Below, in pieces: positions 42,059 through 54,396 of a DNA stretch of 64,000 bases. The notes under the pieces were generated by a model that was not told where the DNA came from, searched no databases, and worked only from the letters and a program-made list of their open reading frames with translations. Source of the DNA: Septoria linicola (taxonomy: Eukaryota; Ascomycota; Dothideomycetes; Mycosphaerellales; Mycosphaerellaceae); contig CP099423.1 in the NCBI GenBank assembly GCA_024114885.1, positions 806,001 to 870,000 of the forward strand, given 5' to 3'. Every line of letters starts with the position of its first letter. Position 1 is the stretch's first letter. Position numbers and translations under genes: made by a program.

Positions 42059-44566
42059 AGTCTGATAGTTGGGCATGTAAGAAGGGAGCTTGGAACAGCG
42101 TCGGAAGCGTGACTTGTACAGCCCTCAGGAATGACGAATCGTCGGAAAGATGCGCGGTGAAGCTGTGAGCGACACTGGACGGCAGTTCTGAGATGACAAA
42201 GAGCAGAAGCTATCATCTTCATGAAAAACTTCCATGCGGAAACGATTGCTTCCAGTATTTTTCATCCCTCACACACAGACCGTTCTGTATCATGCAGGTA
42301 GAGACGTTCGCCTGGTTGGATCACTCTTCATACGTAGGGCGTGATAAGCACGACGACCAAGTGAAGCCTTCTCGTGCCCATGTGCGCAAGGAGGGACTCG
42401 ACTCCAGCGACGTCGGATTACCTGCTTTGTCTACCTATCTGGCAGTCTCTTGACCCCACGAAGAAGCTTCGCCCACTCGTTCCAACAGAATATGTTGATG
42501 TCTGAGTCACCATTCACGCTTGAAGCCGGACCGGACTGAGCCAATATGTCTCGCTTTGGCAAGCTTGACTTCCGCGACCTGACAAATATGGCCACTCGTC
42601 TATCCTCAGTCTACCACTGCTATCCATGATATGCCGCGCAAAAGCAATCTCAGAATTCGCGTGGTAGCCACACTTTGCGAGAAGCGTTGCGGCTCATCAG
42701 CGCTCCAGTCCCAGAACAAAGCTGATCCAACCTGACTGCTCTGACAGGTATAGGTGGCACGGATCCTAAAGACCTAAGGGGCTGCACTTGGCGCCCAGCT
42801 ACAGCCTGCGCCACGCCATACTGGATCCACCAACGCGAGAGCCACGCAATTCATCAGGCTGGAACAAATCCCGACTCGGAAAAGCTCGCATCATACAATA
42901 CAATAATGCACAAGGAAGGATTCGTATGCTCGATGGTGCCGCGAAGTTCCATCTCGGAGTTCGAGCTCAAAGCAGTAGTGATGATCCCAGGAAGTGATAT
43001 CCGCGCAAGCGAGCTGCAGATGCTCTACATCCTGGCTGATCAAGCATGTATAGTAGCTTGCTCCAGACTGTGCATAGCGACTTCGGGTCCAGAAACAGCA
43101 CAATTGCATTGCAGTACGGCCGTCATGGCACCGAAGCCTCGGTCTACAGACATCATAAGCAGTAAACTGGCCTTCATGTAGCTGTACCGGGATCACTCAG
43201 GCCATCATCAGGAGATGTGGCCACGAAAGCGACAGTCGTGTCCCGAACAGTTCGTGCGGCACGATCAGGTCGGCATGTCAGTCGACTGCTCCCGAACCTA
43301 GAGTGCCGAGTCATGAGGTGGACATCGGCAGATGTCAAGATATTCTCGGTATGTATTGGCAAGGCTAGTAGGATCATGCGTGGCTAGTTAATCAGTGTCT
43401 CGACTTGGTCTTTCCGAACACCCATCCTACGCTTCATGTTCGGCTTGAATTTTCGGAACCGACAGTAACGGTAGCGTGTGATCCAAGCATGCTTGAAGCC
43501 GCGAAGATTTCACATCTCTTTCGTGCGCAACGTCTTTAGCCGGTCTCGACTGTGGCCCATGTCAAGTTTGTCAGAGACACTTTTAGTGCGCAGGCCGATC
43601 GGTCAGCCCCCTGCACTTCCGAATGCCCAGCCGCTCGGGGAGAACAGCGTCATATCGATCGGCATACTTGCTGGTTGTTCTGCTGAGAGCCGAAGTGCCC
43701 TCGAGACATGCCTGAATGACTGCATGACGTGCCAGGCATACGTTTCTCAGCTCTGTACGTGATGTTTTCTCGTGCTTGACGTCAAGGTGCCGCCGCCGTC
43801 ACGGGGACGTGACGAGACTTCGCGGAAACCGCTGGAGGAATGTTCACATAGAGGTCTCGAAGGCCAAATGTCTCAGTGTGATGTCAAGTGACGGTAAGGG
43901 TGGATGTCGCCCTACATCAATTTGCTGGTTGACTCCTTGGCCAGTAGTGGCTTCACGAGCCCGCATTCCTCTCGCCTGGTGGATGCATGAGTGTCACGGT
44001 GCCTAACGATAATGGCTTTTTGTAAAGATACTGGTATTGGAGCAGTAGCACGAACAAGACTAGCCTTGCCAACCTTCCCATGTCCACCCTTTTCGCGCAA
44101 CACACATATGAACAACAAAAGCAAAGAAGCCTCATCCCACAGAGCTCGGGCTCGTAGTGATCTAGCCACACCCATCATCGCCAGGCCACCATGCTTTCGT
44201 TTCAACTCGTAGACTGCCACCCAGCTGTTGTTCGCACGACACCTAGCAAATGCGCAAATGATGAAGAACGCCTCCTTTTCTCTGAACGGTGCAGATCCTT
44301 TGATCGCCCGCCTCATCTATAGTCTATATCTCGTTATGTTCTGTTTCATGTCATGTCACTGTAGTCTCCTGAGTGTTGTTATTGGTAAAAAGCAAATCAA
44401 GCAAGTCGCCTTGGTTGCGCCGTCCATGTCCGAACTGAAGTAGGGACCCGTTGTATGCGGCCAGTCATACATCATCAAAGTCTCAAAGTGTATAGGCCGA
44501 TGCCATAAACTTTTTGTGTGCCATGAAAGGAAAGGGATCGAAGCGGTCCGGCCTTGAGTGGAGAAG
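42059..44566. other. Intergenic, nothing supported
   Basis: 2.5 kb, one of the two largest gaps. A GTG-started frame 43478-43762 ends in a Cys-rich tail (CLNDCMTCQAYVSQLC) but lacks an ATG and neighbouring exon. Other frames are short and mutually antisense. No clear transposon ends or tRNA. Confidence 0.4.
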
Positions 44567-47500
44567 CTATACAGATTGTGTTTGAACGCCGGCAACAGGA
44601 CTGTCGAGCTGGCTGTTGTAGGGCTTGAAGAGCAGTTTCATGTCCAGAGTGAGATTGTCCAGGCCGTACTGGTCATCAATGTCGCCGACGGAACCGATAT
44701 CTTGACCCTTAGTCTCGTTATCGCCAACGACCATACTCTTGATGCGTTTAAGCAGAGCCATGACACGTTTGAAGCGCATGTCAGCGGGCAGTGTAAAGTC
44801 AGATGCTTGCTGTGATTGCAAGAAGCTACGACCGAGATAGAAGAAGTGGACCCCGTCTCGACTGAAACCAAATCGGCGTTGTTGAAAGTGCGTTGGCGGA
44901 TACTGGAGCTCCATGTCGGCATCCCAGCTGCGCTTCCATTTCTCCAGTGCTTGGCCAAGGCGCTTCTTCTCCTGTTGCGCTGCCATGGCATTCTGCTGCT
45001 TCGGACTGTGCACCTCGGTAGGGGTACCATGGCCACTGTTATTGGCACTCTGAGGACGACTACTTCCGCTGTTGTGCTGTTCCAGCCAGTCGTTTTGGGA
45101 CAAAGGTGTGGCTGGAGTACTACCATTGAGGTTCAAAGTGAATGGCTGCACTGGCTGATCTGGTCCGAGTAGTGCCTTCTGACAGTTTACAATACGGATA
45201 ATCAAGGCATGGACGAGCATGAACTTTGAGTACACGTTCGTCGTTCCCGGCGAGAGGGACGCGTACTGGTCCAGCAAGGTGCGCATTGCATCGCGCATAT
45301 TTGGTTGCACCGGCTTGCGAGTTCCAGTCATGTTTCTGCCTTGCGCCTGTGGACCGTTGAGCCCAAGAGCATTGGCGCAGTCCTGAGGACTGGTGGCATC
45401 CCAGGCAGCATCGTCGGCAGGAAGCATGAGACGGATCTCCAGAGGATCAAACAGTGGGGTGCTGTTGAAGTACATCACCATGGCAGCATCAGTGACCAGT
45501 AACTGATAGAGAACGCGATTGCGCTTCTCTTGCTCAAGCCACGAGGACCAGTTCCAGTTCTGCATCTGATACTGCCCAGCCTGTGATTGCCGCGTATTAT
45601 GCAGCAAGCTGTAGGCATGATGGCCTGCAGGAGCTGACTCGCATAAGTTCATCGCTTTGGCTATGCGCGCCAGCATCGGAAACTCGGCCCGTGCTCCTTG
45701 TCTTTGTGCTGCATCGCCATGCCAAGTGAACGTCGTCTGCAACATGGACAGCGCTTGCAGCTCCTCAACTTCAAAGGACTGGTCTCCAAGGCCTTCGGTC
45801 TGACCGGTGAGCGTTCGGTTGTAGATGCTGCAGTTGGCGTAGACCGTAGACTTGACGAACTCCATGAGTTGCCGAGTCTGATGGACGCCAAGTTCCGGAC
45901 TATACACAGCGCCGATGCAGAGCATAGCCAGAACGAGGTTATTGTTGGCATTCGTCAGCTTGAACGTGGGCATGTGTAGGATTGGCCAATGTCCGTGGAA
46001 CGATGTGTAGTGCTCAGCAAAGTGCTTCAGTCGGTCGACCTTCAGGACGCCTTGCATGAGAAGAGCGGCGGCGTCGTTGCGCGTGTGGTCCACGCCATTC
46101 GGAAAGCAGTGGTGCAGCAGGCTGTCCACCTTTGCCTGTAATGGGTCGTCCATACCCCAGTTCGGGAACCCTGGAATGCCATGGTCCGTCATCTCACCTC
46201 CAAAGCCACCCGGGTGAGAGTAGAGGCTACCTAAAAAAGACTCGTTGCTGAAGTCGTTCGACACTGGGTAGTCCTGTTTTGTGTCTGGTTCGGTCTTGAT
46301 GTGTGTGTTTCCTTGCGAGCTCGCGTTCGCAGAATGGCTGCCGATGAAGCCATCCTGGCCACCTTGCGTGAACATACGGGTCCAATCGACGCCGTTGCCA
46401 TCAGTGTTTGACATCTGCTGATGGTTGTTCACCTGACTGTTGGCGAAGCGCGAGCTCTGCTGGCCTAAAAAAGACATCTGCTGCTGTTGCTGTTGTTGCT
46501 GTTGAGCTTGTTGCCCGTTGTAGAGATTACCGTTCATGTGCGGTTGCTGAAAAGAATACGGATGCTGCATATTGGCGCCATTTTGTGCGTTGTGCATGGC
46601 GTATGCGTGCATGCCAGGTTGGTACGGCGCCGATGTTTGGTGTACTTGATCGCCGCCGGGCGTGTTCGAGCCTAAGATCCCAAGACCGGCAATGCTGTTG
46701 CGGTGGCTGATGTTCCCACCAGCAATCAAGCTGTTGGCTCTTGAGGATCTGGCAGATAAGTCTCCATTGACATTGGGACTGCTACCCACAACGTTGGCAT
46801 TGTACGAGTTGTTCGCACCAGCGACATCAGGCATACCTGCTAGACCGATTGGGCCTTCTTGCTGACCGATGGACAGTCTGTTCCCATTGTTCGTGTTCCG
46901 TCGTTGATGCGCAAGGTGGTTGGCGCCTGTCGGGTTACCACGACGAAGCGAGCACTTTTGAAAATGGCGCTTGAGGATGTCGCTGCGCGAGAAAGTGTCT
47001 TTGCACAGGTGGCACATGTATGGGCGGTCGCCAGTGTCTGTGACATGTTAGACATCATGCGTACATGATGGTATACCGAGTACTTACGTCTGAGCAGATG
47101 ACGCTTCAGGTGCTTCGCATGCAAGTACGTCTTATTGCAATGTGGGCAAGGATACTTGCCATCGGCATCCTTTTGAGGGATCATGCTCTTCGCAGCGGTG
47201 CCACTACCCTGCGCAGGTGGGTTTGGTCGGCCTGGAGCGCTGGGCAGAATGCCACGACGTCCTTGCGAGCCCACCACATGAGTTGGCTGCTGCTCGTCTT
47301 GCATGAACGACGGCGCTTGGCCCATCTGGCCCATCTGCTGACCCGCCTGAGCAAGACTCGGCAAGCTGCCTCCAGCGCCGATCATTCCACCAGGTGGCAT
47401 CGGTCGAATGTTGGGAAGGAGCGCAGATGTCGTCGACGGCATCGCCGATGATGTGGACGTCGGGTACATCATATTCGCTGGAGGGTACGGGCTGGGGTAG

Positions 47501-47838
47501 CCTGTGGGCGGCGCCATGCTACCTGAGTTCGCTGATGGCGACATGTGCTGCGGATATGGGTGAGGCTGCTGTTGCGCGCCGGGCATCGCTGGGTTGTGAG
47601 GCGTGGTCGGCGTGGATGACTGGCTACCGGGTTGTCCGTAAGACAGGTTGCCGAAAGAATATCCATTCTGACCTTGCTGCGCCTGCTGTAGAGGCGGCAG
47701 CGTGGGCGCAGAGGCTTGTTGGTGTGCGCCTTGAGCAGAGGCTTGCTGCTGTTGTTGTTGAGACGTCGGCTGATTAGAGCTTTGGCCGTTGCTCTGGCCA
47801 TACGCGTAGGCGTGTTGTTGGTACTGGCTGGTATCCAT
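44567..47838 (-). CDS. Q-rich C2H2 transcription factor with fungal MHR domain
   Basis: Exon 1 47838-47088, 50-nt GTAAGT...CACAG intron, exon 2 47037-44567; 1073 residues. The N-terminal 230 residues are Gln/Pro/Ser-rich with poly-Q runs and look like an activation region. Two fingers follow: CPHCNKTYLHAKHLKRHLLRH (about 231-251), whose last His is made across the intron, the TGDRPYM linker, and CHLCKDTFSRSDILKRHFQKC, a C2HC form. Exon 2 continues with a long Asn/Gln/Gly-rich stretch including a nine-Q run, then from about 560 the fungal-specific transcription factor middle homology region (HFAEHYTSFHGHWPILHMPTFKL, LAMLCIGAVYSPELG). This is the finger plus MHR class found only in fungi. Target genes cannot be read from the sequence. 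A 2.3-kb upstream gap suggests a large promoter. Confidence 0.93.
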
Positions 47839-50143
47839 ACTGCTTATGGGAACAGCGGAAGGCGGTGGAGACGGCGGGGGTCGACTCCAGAGTTATTCAC
47901 TCGTCTGCGAGAGCCACAATCATCGGAGAAGCGCTCCGACTGGACGAATCGATCGCTGTGGAGAATTTTCAGCAGATGCCGCTTGTGGTGCAGGTGAGGA
48001 AAGCGCGAGCGCACCTCGAGTAGATCCGCTGCCTGAGAAGTGAGGAGAGACAGCACGCGCTGCAGCTCAAAAGAGAGGGATCTAAGTGTATTGCAGCAGA
48101 GTAAGTTGGATGCTGGGTTGTTGTGGGAAAGCGTCCGACGGAGGTCCAAGCGGGAAAGAGTAGCTCGCTTGCCAAGGCTCGTTCTTGCTGCCGCAGATTC
48201 GCCAGCCGCAGAAATCCTCGCTATGGCGTAGTTAGGATCCCGACGGGACGCGCAGTGATGACACGCTATTTTGCTACGACCCAGGCGACAGCAGCCGCAA
48301 TGTAGTCGACGCTCTGGTATCGACGAGCGCGGTGATGTCTGCTGATGTCGAGAGAAAGATTGTCGCTTTCACAAGTGGAGATATGTGGATACACTGCTGC
48401 TGGTCAGGTACCCGTCTGGTTCGGAACACCGCGAGTCGTTTGTGGTGGTTGCAAGGACCCAGTGCAACAAAGTTCTTCTGGAGGGACGAACAGGCTCCAC
48501 TGTGCCACGCTGCAAGCTTCGAAAAGCGCTGTGATGAAATGAGATGATGGTGATGAACGACGACGAGCAGCAGCAGAACAGCAGACGCAGCGGCAAATGT
48601 GACATGCAACAAGTCGTTGAGAACAAGAGGCGCCCGCTCCCGGCACAACTGAATGCTACGTCACGGACGTTCAGGCAAACCTTACTCTATCGAGAATGGT
48701 GAGTCTCTCGCGCTCTACCACCATGCTCTACGCGCCGCAATGGCACAATAAATTCATGCATGATACGGCCTTCCTAGCTGACTCAAACGGACTCGCCTGG
48801 TCTGCAGACGCGCTGCCCTGCTTGGTCTGCAATGCCCGCGTCCCCCGTCGTGATTATTCGCAATGGCAGCGGGGCGACCGTGCAGTGATCTGCATCCCAA
48901 GCATTGCACTTCTCGGCTTCTTCTAACCGAGCGGACTGCGCGCTTGTTATCTTCACGATCTTGCACATGTACGGCGCAAGGATAGGCTGGCCTTGCTGAG
49001 TAGGTCTTGCACCTCTCAGAAACTTCTCTTGCTGAATCTTCCATTTACATCCAGATGGCCGTGTAGCAGAAGCCGAAGGTGGAAGAGCTCCAAAGCTTCC
49101 AAGCCAGCATCAGCATCTCGGACTACAGCGCGGAATTAGAGCATGCTTGCAAGGACTATGTAGTACTGTAGAATGGCATGGGTCGAGCGACGCGCTATCG
49201 ATTCCCTTGCGCGTTAACGTGCCCGATCTGGTGACAGCTACGTCGTCTCGAACACCGCTGCCCTGGCCTGCTACAGTTCTTCCAAACACAAGTGGCTGAT
49301 GCGAAATAATGGCAAGATTTGCCAAAGGATCGCCGAAGCCGCAGAGAGCGCGAGCCGATTCTATTGCACGTCAGCGAGCCAAAACTTCTATGCAATTCTT
49401 CTCTGTACCTCTGACCAGTCAGCATAAACGCCACCCGCGTTTCAACTACGGACCGCGCAGCCTCGCCAAGGTGGAAGACTTTAGGCACAATTGTTCTTCG
49501 TGTCTTTCCGATTGCTGCATTACTAATAGCAGTCCTAAGGTCACATCGACAGCCACGTCTCGTCGTTAGCTCACGAGACCATGCAGCCACTCGGGGTGGT
49601 CGCTGATGGACGCGTCGTACGCTCATATCGCATTGCTCGTACGACCAACGATCCGCGATCCCGACATAAGAGCCGCGTACACAGGATGCAAAGCTTGCTT
49701 TCGGTAGCTTTAAACGCTCTCTTGTGGCTGCGCTTACATGAACATGGACGTCCATCGGCAAGACCCGCCTACTACCTGTGGCCCTGTGCAGGCTCAATCA
49801 AGCTCCAGGCTCAGGCCAAAGCAGCCACGCACTGCCACACTGATTACAGTCAAGAGAATGAGATGCTCACAAACTCATCGCAGTCATTCGGCCTTGTCTG
49901 CGCAACTCAGCTACAGCACAGACGGGCATCCTTGTGGGCAGTACCAAACCGCCTCAACTATTGCTGGCACATGTCTCTGGACGCACGTTCTTTACGGGTT
50001 CGGCTAACGCCGAATAGTAATGATGGAGATCAACAAGTGGCGCGTATTGAACGCGCTACCAGAAGGCCTATGCTATCTCGTCCACGCCTACCCGATAGTT
50101 CATGGCACAGATGGCATGAACAGCGATATCCTCTGCACATGGC
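47839..50143. other. Long upstream region of the transcription factor gene
   Basis: 2.3 kb with no supported gene. Frames at 49195-49797 (minus) and 49581-50201 (plus) overlap each other, are Arg/Ser/His-rich and lack any domain. Probably the extended promoter and 5' leader of the transcription factor and the 3' flank of the OsmC-like gene. Confidence 0.4.
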
Positions 50144-50746
50144 TCAGCTCTTGGCACCCCAGATGGTGCTTCGCTCAATGCCATCCTCAGCATCCCACTG
50201 ACTTCCATGAAGCTGCACGCTCAGCTGCGGCTTCTTCGTTATGGTTTGCAGGACCACGCAGTATCGCTCTGTCAACTTCCCGAGCTTCTCCACTTTGTCG
50301 TCCGGGATCTGTTCTCCCTGTTCGAACTTGAGGTCAAAGGACAATCGGATGTCCTTGAACCCGACTGGTGCTTCTCTATCGACGCCCATTGTGCCACGGA
50401 AATCGAGGTCGCCTTCTGCTCTCACTGTTCCGCTCTTGATGGGAATGTCCAAAGCGGTTGCCACAGCTTTCAGTGTTACACCAGCACATGCAACAAGCGC
50501 TTCCAAGAGTAAGTCTCCAGAGCATAGCTCGCCCGAGATCTCAAAGCCCTCGCCACCAGACTTTGGGTGTAGTCCAGCAATTCTCTGTTGTGCTTGGGCA
50601 ACCTGCTTGCCAGTGTCGAGCTTACAGGTCACACTGCTAGAGTCAAGCGTGCCCGATGCATTGAGTGTGATCAAGGCAGCAGACGCATCCTCCTTGTATG
50701 AGGCTTTGAGTGGTGCTTGCTTCTCACGAAGAGCTTGAGAGGCCAT
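50144..50746 (-). CDS. OsmC/Ohr-family protein
   Basis: 200 residues, one exon. The family reduces organic hydroperoxides by a pair of Cys. Here the first helix motif reads ELCSGDLLLEALVACAGVTLKAVA, with Cys about 75 and 88, and the second conserved Cys lies in LTERYCVVLQTI (about 164). The spacing and the LLxALxxCxxxT pattern match OsmC-like proteins in general more than the strict Ohr subgroup. N-terminus is short with no targeting signal, so it is probably cytosolic. An active peroxidase is likely but the fungal OsmC-like branch is poorly studied. The DAK-like gene starts 651 nt away on the other strand. Confidence 0.88.
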   Translation of the reverse strand: MASQALREKQAPLKASYKEDASAALITLNASGTLDSSSVTCKLDTGKQVAQAQQRIAGLHPKSGGEGFEISGELCSGDLLLEALVACAGVTLKAVATALDIPIKSGTVRAEGDLDFRGTMGVDREAPVGFKDIRLSFDLKFEQGEQIPDDKVEKLGKLTERYCVVLQTITKKPQLSVQLHGSQWDAEDGIERSTIWGAKS

Positions 50747-51397
50747 GATGTTCGACGTGGTGCACGACTTCTTGTGATCAAGTTTAGGTGAGGTATGTCT
50801 AGGGAGTTTGCGATTCTAGGATCGTTCGGCGGGCTGATGGTGTGGTGAGAATCTTGTTAAGGCCGCACTTCGAGTTGACAGTTGTGGAACAATTAGGAGA
50901 CTACGACGACAACACCGAGGCTGAATCACATTTATCACAACTTTCGCTCTACACCAACGCCTGGCTCACATGTGTCAGATCTGAGCATTGCCCCGCCATA
51001 CCCCTCCATCCGCAATGCCTGATCCTTAGCACCGGTGGAAGCTTTCATCCGTTCCTGCATCAACGGCGGAACCCCATAGAACATTGTGGAGATTGATCTC
51101 CAGGTCATTGAAGGCCATTCAGTCTTGCAAAGCGACCCTGGAGGAGCTGCGAAATCCAGGTCCTGGTTTGCTGAGCTGAGCTCTTGTCAGGTGTCACCGT
51201 CCAGGCTGAAGCTCCGGATTTCCCAATGCGGCAATGCGGAGACACTGCGCAGTGAGCTCTTTCCCCTCATCAAGCAATGGGCTACGATGAATACATAGAC
51301 ATGTGATCCCTCTTGCATAGGCAAGGATACTTCCTTTACTGACGTTGTCATCGGCCTCATTACTTACACAGGCGGCAAGCCGCTTGCATTCAGAGTC
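50747..51397. promoter_or_regulatory. Divergent OsmC-like / DAK-like region
   Basis: 651 nt. A frame at 51086-51298 has only a GTG start and no family features. CTTACACAG at 51363-51371 could be a 3' splice site, so a short 5' exon of the DAK-like gene is possible here. Confidence 0.4.
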
Positions 51398-53004
51398 ATG
51401 TCCGTTGTTGTAGAACAGACCATTCCTTTCTCGTCTACAGCTCTCGACTTGGGGAACACAGCACGTTGGAATACACTCTTTCCTCTGATCAGGCCCTCAG
51501 TGAAGACAGTACAGACCCAGAAAGGGCAGAACATCGTAGTAGATACTGCCAAGGCAGATGGCAAACATGTGCACATCATTGCCGTTGGCACATCAGGCAA
51601 CTTTTCAAGCAAGCTATTAGATGACAAACATGTGACGGCTATTGTCACGGAAGAAAAAGGTGCAGGCATCTTACACGCTACCGACCTACCCCATACACTG
51701 CAGTCCGCCGGAATCCAAGTATTGCACGGAGTGGTTGTTGTCCGAGCTGGCAAGCAAAGGAAATTCGATGCACACCAGCCGTATGTGCTCGAGATCGAGA
51801 CCAACGGAGGGCTTGAGCAAGACCATGTATTACAACTTCTCGGAACTGCCACGGAAACCACTCGCAGTAATCCCCATCATATCTCGGATCTGCTCAAGGC
51901 GTTTGTGCAAGACGCGAGCACGGCACATTCCAAGTTCCACACGGAGAAGTCCGAAGGCAATCCAGCGATATTGCATGTCGATGGCACGAAAGGCTACGCG
52001 AGGGCGAAGCATGCAGTGGAGCGAGATCTACAGCACGTGCTCAAGGCACACAGCAGCGTGTCCAAGGACGATGTCGTGTACTCTGTCCACTATTCTGATG
52101 TTAATGGACTCAGCAGATTGGAGAATTACATTATTGCTGGCGAGATCTCGAATTATCTCGGTAAGAAAGTGCTATCATGAAAAGCTGGGTAAGGTCGCTG
52201 ACACAGACTTCAGACTCGCAAAACATTCAGTACACTCTATCACATTCGACGGTACTCGATCACAACGAACAGGCGAGAGGCTTCTCCGTCTCTATTTGCC
52301 CGCTTCCTAGCTACTTCCTGGCCGCTAAGCAGAAGCCCATCCCTCACCAGTCCACTGGTCCAACTTCGGACACAGCTGCGTTAAAGAAGGCTCTTTCCCC
52401 TTCCAGCTCTAAGATCACCTTCGAAGACGCCAAGGTCCGATCACGGATCGTAGCAGGCTGCGAGGCGGTGATCAAGGAGGAGTCGACCATCACTGAATAC
52501 GACACCATAGTCGGCGATGGCGACTGCGGCTACACTCTGCGAGATGGAGCTAAGCAAGTGATGTCCTTTATCGCAAACAAAGACCTCAGTCGACTACCTG
52601 AGACTGTAGCCGAGCTGGTCTCTGAGCTCGAGGTGAACATGGGCGGAACTTCCGGCGCCCTGTACTGTATCTTCTTGACCGCGTTGGCCTCGAGCTTAGC
52701 GTCTGCGGACAGCGTACCAAAGGCGTTGCAGAAAGCGCTGGGTGAGCTATGCAAGTACACGAATGCGAGAGTCGGCGATCGGACGATGATGGACACACTC
52801 ATCCCATTCATTGAGACTTTGGCGAATGGTGGAGGTGATGTAACGAGAGCACTTGAAGAGGCTGAGAAGGGTGTGGAGGGAACGAAGACGATGGAAGCTA
52901 AGCTGGGCAGGAGCACATATCTAGATGAGGCTGCTACAAGGGGCGTGCCGGACCCTGGCGCATATGGCTTGTTGGTACTGCTGCGTGGCATGACTGGATC
53001 GTAG
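51398..53004 (+). CDS. Dihydroxyacetone-kinase-like protein with decayed DhaK and intact DhaL half
   Basis: Exon 1 51398-52160 and exon 2 52214-53004 join over a 53-nt GTAAGA...CAG intron with a GCTGAC branch site (phase 1), 517 residues against about 580 for yeast Dak. The C-terminal half is a good ATP-binding DhaL domain: VGDGDCGYTLRDGAKQV (Mg-binding Asp, about 354), GGTSGALYCIFL, NARVGDRTMMDTLIPF, AKLGRSTYLDEAATRGVPDPGA. The N-terminal half is shorter than DhaK. Where DhaK has GGGSGHEP it reads AVGTSGNFSS, and the segment that should hold the substrate-binding active-site His (GIHxEPG) reads ETNGGLEQDH. Fold is suggested by VVYSVHYSDVNGLSRLENYI. Without the His it may not phosphorylate dihydroxyacetone. 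RTA1-like gene converges downstream. Confidence 0.8.
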
Positions 53005-53463
53005 TTTAGTCGATATGCTTCAGGGGTCAAAGAGGTCCCAGCAATCAAATCATTGTCTCGAAACGTTGGGGAACGGGTATGTGTACTTTGACTTTCGATT
53101 TTGGAGCCGAGATATGCTCACACTCTTACATCCCTGACGGTATACATTGCTGACCCTACCATGATTGGAGAAAATCATCATTCCGTGGAAATCGACGCAG
53201 TGTTTATAGTCTGTAGTGTCGACGGCCATATTTCTGCAGGGATTTTTATCTTGACCTTGCCGAACAGAGAGGCAAGTTGCGGAGAGAGATTCGAAGATGG
53301 ACGTGTCGTCGTCGGCGTCCCACCACTTTGTTCCACACAACCCTAAAGAACGTGGAAGATCAAGACCTCAGGCGGGATATGTTGCGAATGACTGGACACG
53401 AGATAGGCCGTGATGATATGTGCTTTCATTTTTATCTCTAGATATCCATACTTGTCCAGTCTA
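53005..53463. other. Convergent gap, nothing seen
   Basis: 459 nt between the stops of the DAK-like and RTA1-like genes. Short frames on both strands only. Confidence 0.4.
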
Positions 53464-54396
53464 CTACACTTCCATCTTCTCATCGTCGCTACTGCTATCA
53501 CTCGAGACCGCCTTGACAATGACTTCTTGCTCATTCTTTGGAAAGCACCAGCCGGGGTGCCAGATGTTCAGCACGATTGTTGCAATCGCACAAGGCACAC
53601 TGTCCAAGCCAATAAAGAGCCCTTGATCACGCAGAATATCGTTCTGTGGTCCCCAGCCCTTGGAGAGCTCCGCAAGCCGGTAGGCACATCTGATGAGGAT
53701 GCACGTGTATGACACGCAAAGGGCAGCGATGAAGAGCTTGAATTGCTTCGAGTTCCGGAGCACAGATGTTTCTGTGTTGAGCTGGTGTTTGTTGCGGCGC
53801 ACGGCGAAGGCATAGTCGGCAGCAAGTGCAGCGAAGACCAGCATAGTGGCTACCTGGAGGGCCAAACCAGTCGTCATGATGCGATCGCCAACTCGGAGCA
53901 TAGTCTCGTCTGCCGATGCTGATGCAATCCCACCGCCGACCGCTTGAAGGACAATGGAGAGGAAATCGCAGCTAATGAAGATCGAAGTGTACCATTGCGG
54001 TCTGAGTCGGCTGAAGCTTGATCCGAATGTCAGACAGATGTGCTTGAGTGTGTAGTAGATGCCAGCAGCGTAGAAGGCTGGGGAGAAGGTGAAAAGGACG
54101 ACAGTGAGCTTGAATCCTGGGTCTGAGAAAGGGTCGTTGTTGAGAATCAGCTTGCCGGCATAGCCCAGACTCATCGAGAGGCAGCCAACGAACATGACAC
54201 TGGAGAAGAACCATGTCCGAGTCTTGATGCCTTGGAAGATGTAGAGCACACCGGAGAGTGCGAATATGATAAGAAATATAACTGTCGCCGCGAGATTTGG
54301 AGTGTAGCCGTAAATCGACTGCGAAGCATCGCAGGTGTCTTTTGTGCAGCCTTGATTGGGATCCAGCCTTGGGACGAGACGGTAGCTAGGTGTCAT
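53464..54396 (-). CDS. RTA1-like seven-helix membrane protein
   Basis: 310 residues, one exon. Fungal RTA1/RTM1/RSB1-type proteins span the membrane seven times and have been linked to lipid translocation and drug or stress resistance. Visible: short Cys-bearing N-terminus (GCTKDTCDASQSIYGYTP, the conserved YGYxP entry), then hydrophobic segments beginning LAATVIFLIIFALSGVLYIF, the ALQAVGGG-like IVLQAVGGGIASA, the RSxYRxxE-like RCAYRLAELSKGW, and the end helix with CAIATIVLNIWHPGW. The C-terminus is Ser/Asp-rich (SSDSSSDDEKMEV) and could be phosphorylated. Substrate not known. Confidence 0.9.
   Translation of the reverse strand: MTPSYRLVPRLDPNQGCTKDTCDASQSIYGYTPNLAATVIFLIIFALSGVLYIFQGIKTRTWFFSSVMFVGCLSMSLGYAGKLILNNDPFSDPGFKLTVVLFTFSPAFYAAGIYYTLKHICLTFGSSFSRLRPQWYTSIFISCDFLSIVLQAVGGGIASASADETMLRVGDRIMTTGLALQVATMLVFAALAADYAFAVRRNKHQLNTETSVLRNSKQFKLFIAALCVSYTCILIRCAYRLAELSKGWGPQNDILRDQGLFIGLDSVPCAIATIVLNIWHPGWCFPKNEQEVIVKAVSSDSSSDDEKMEV

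Noticed and set aside
49195..50201. Overlapping 200-codon frames on both strands
   Set aside because: Arg/Ser/His-rich, mutually antisense, no intron or domain evidence; taken as noncoding upstream DNA.
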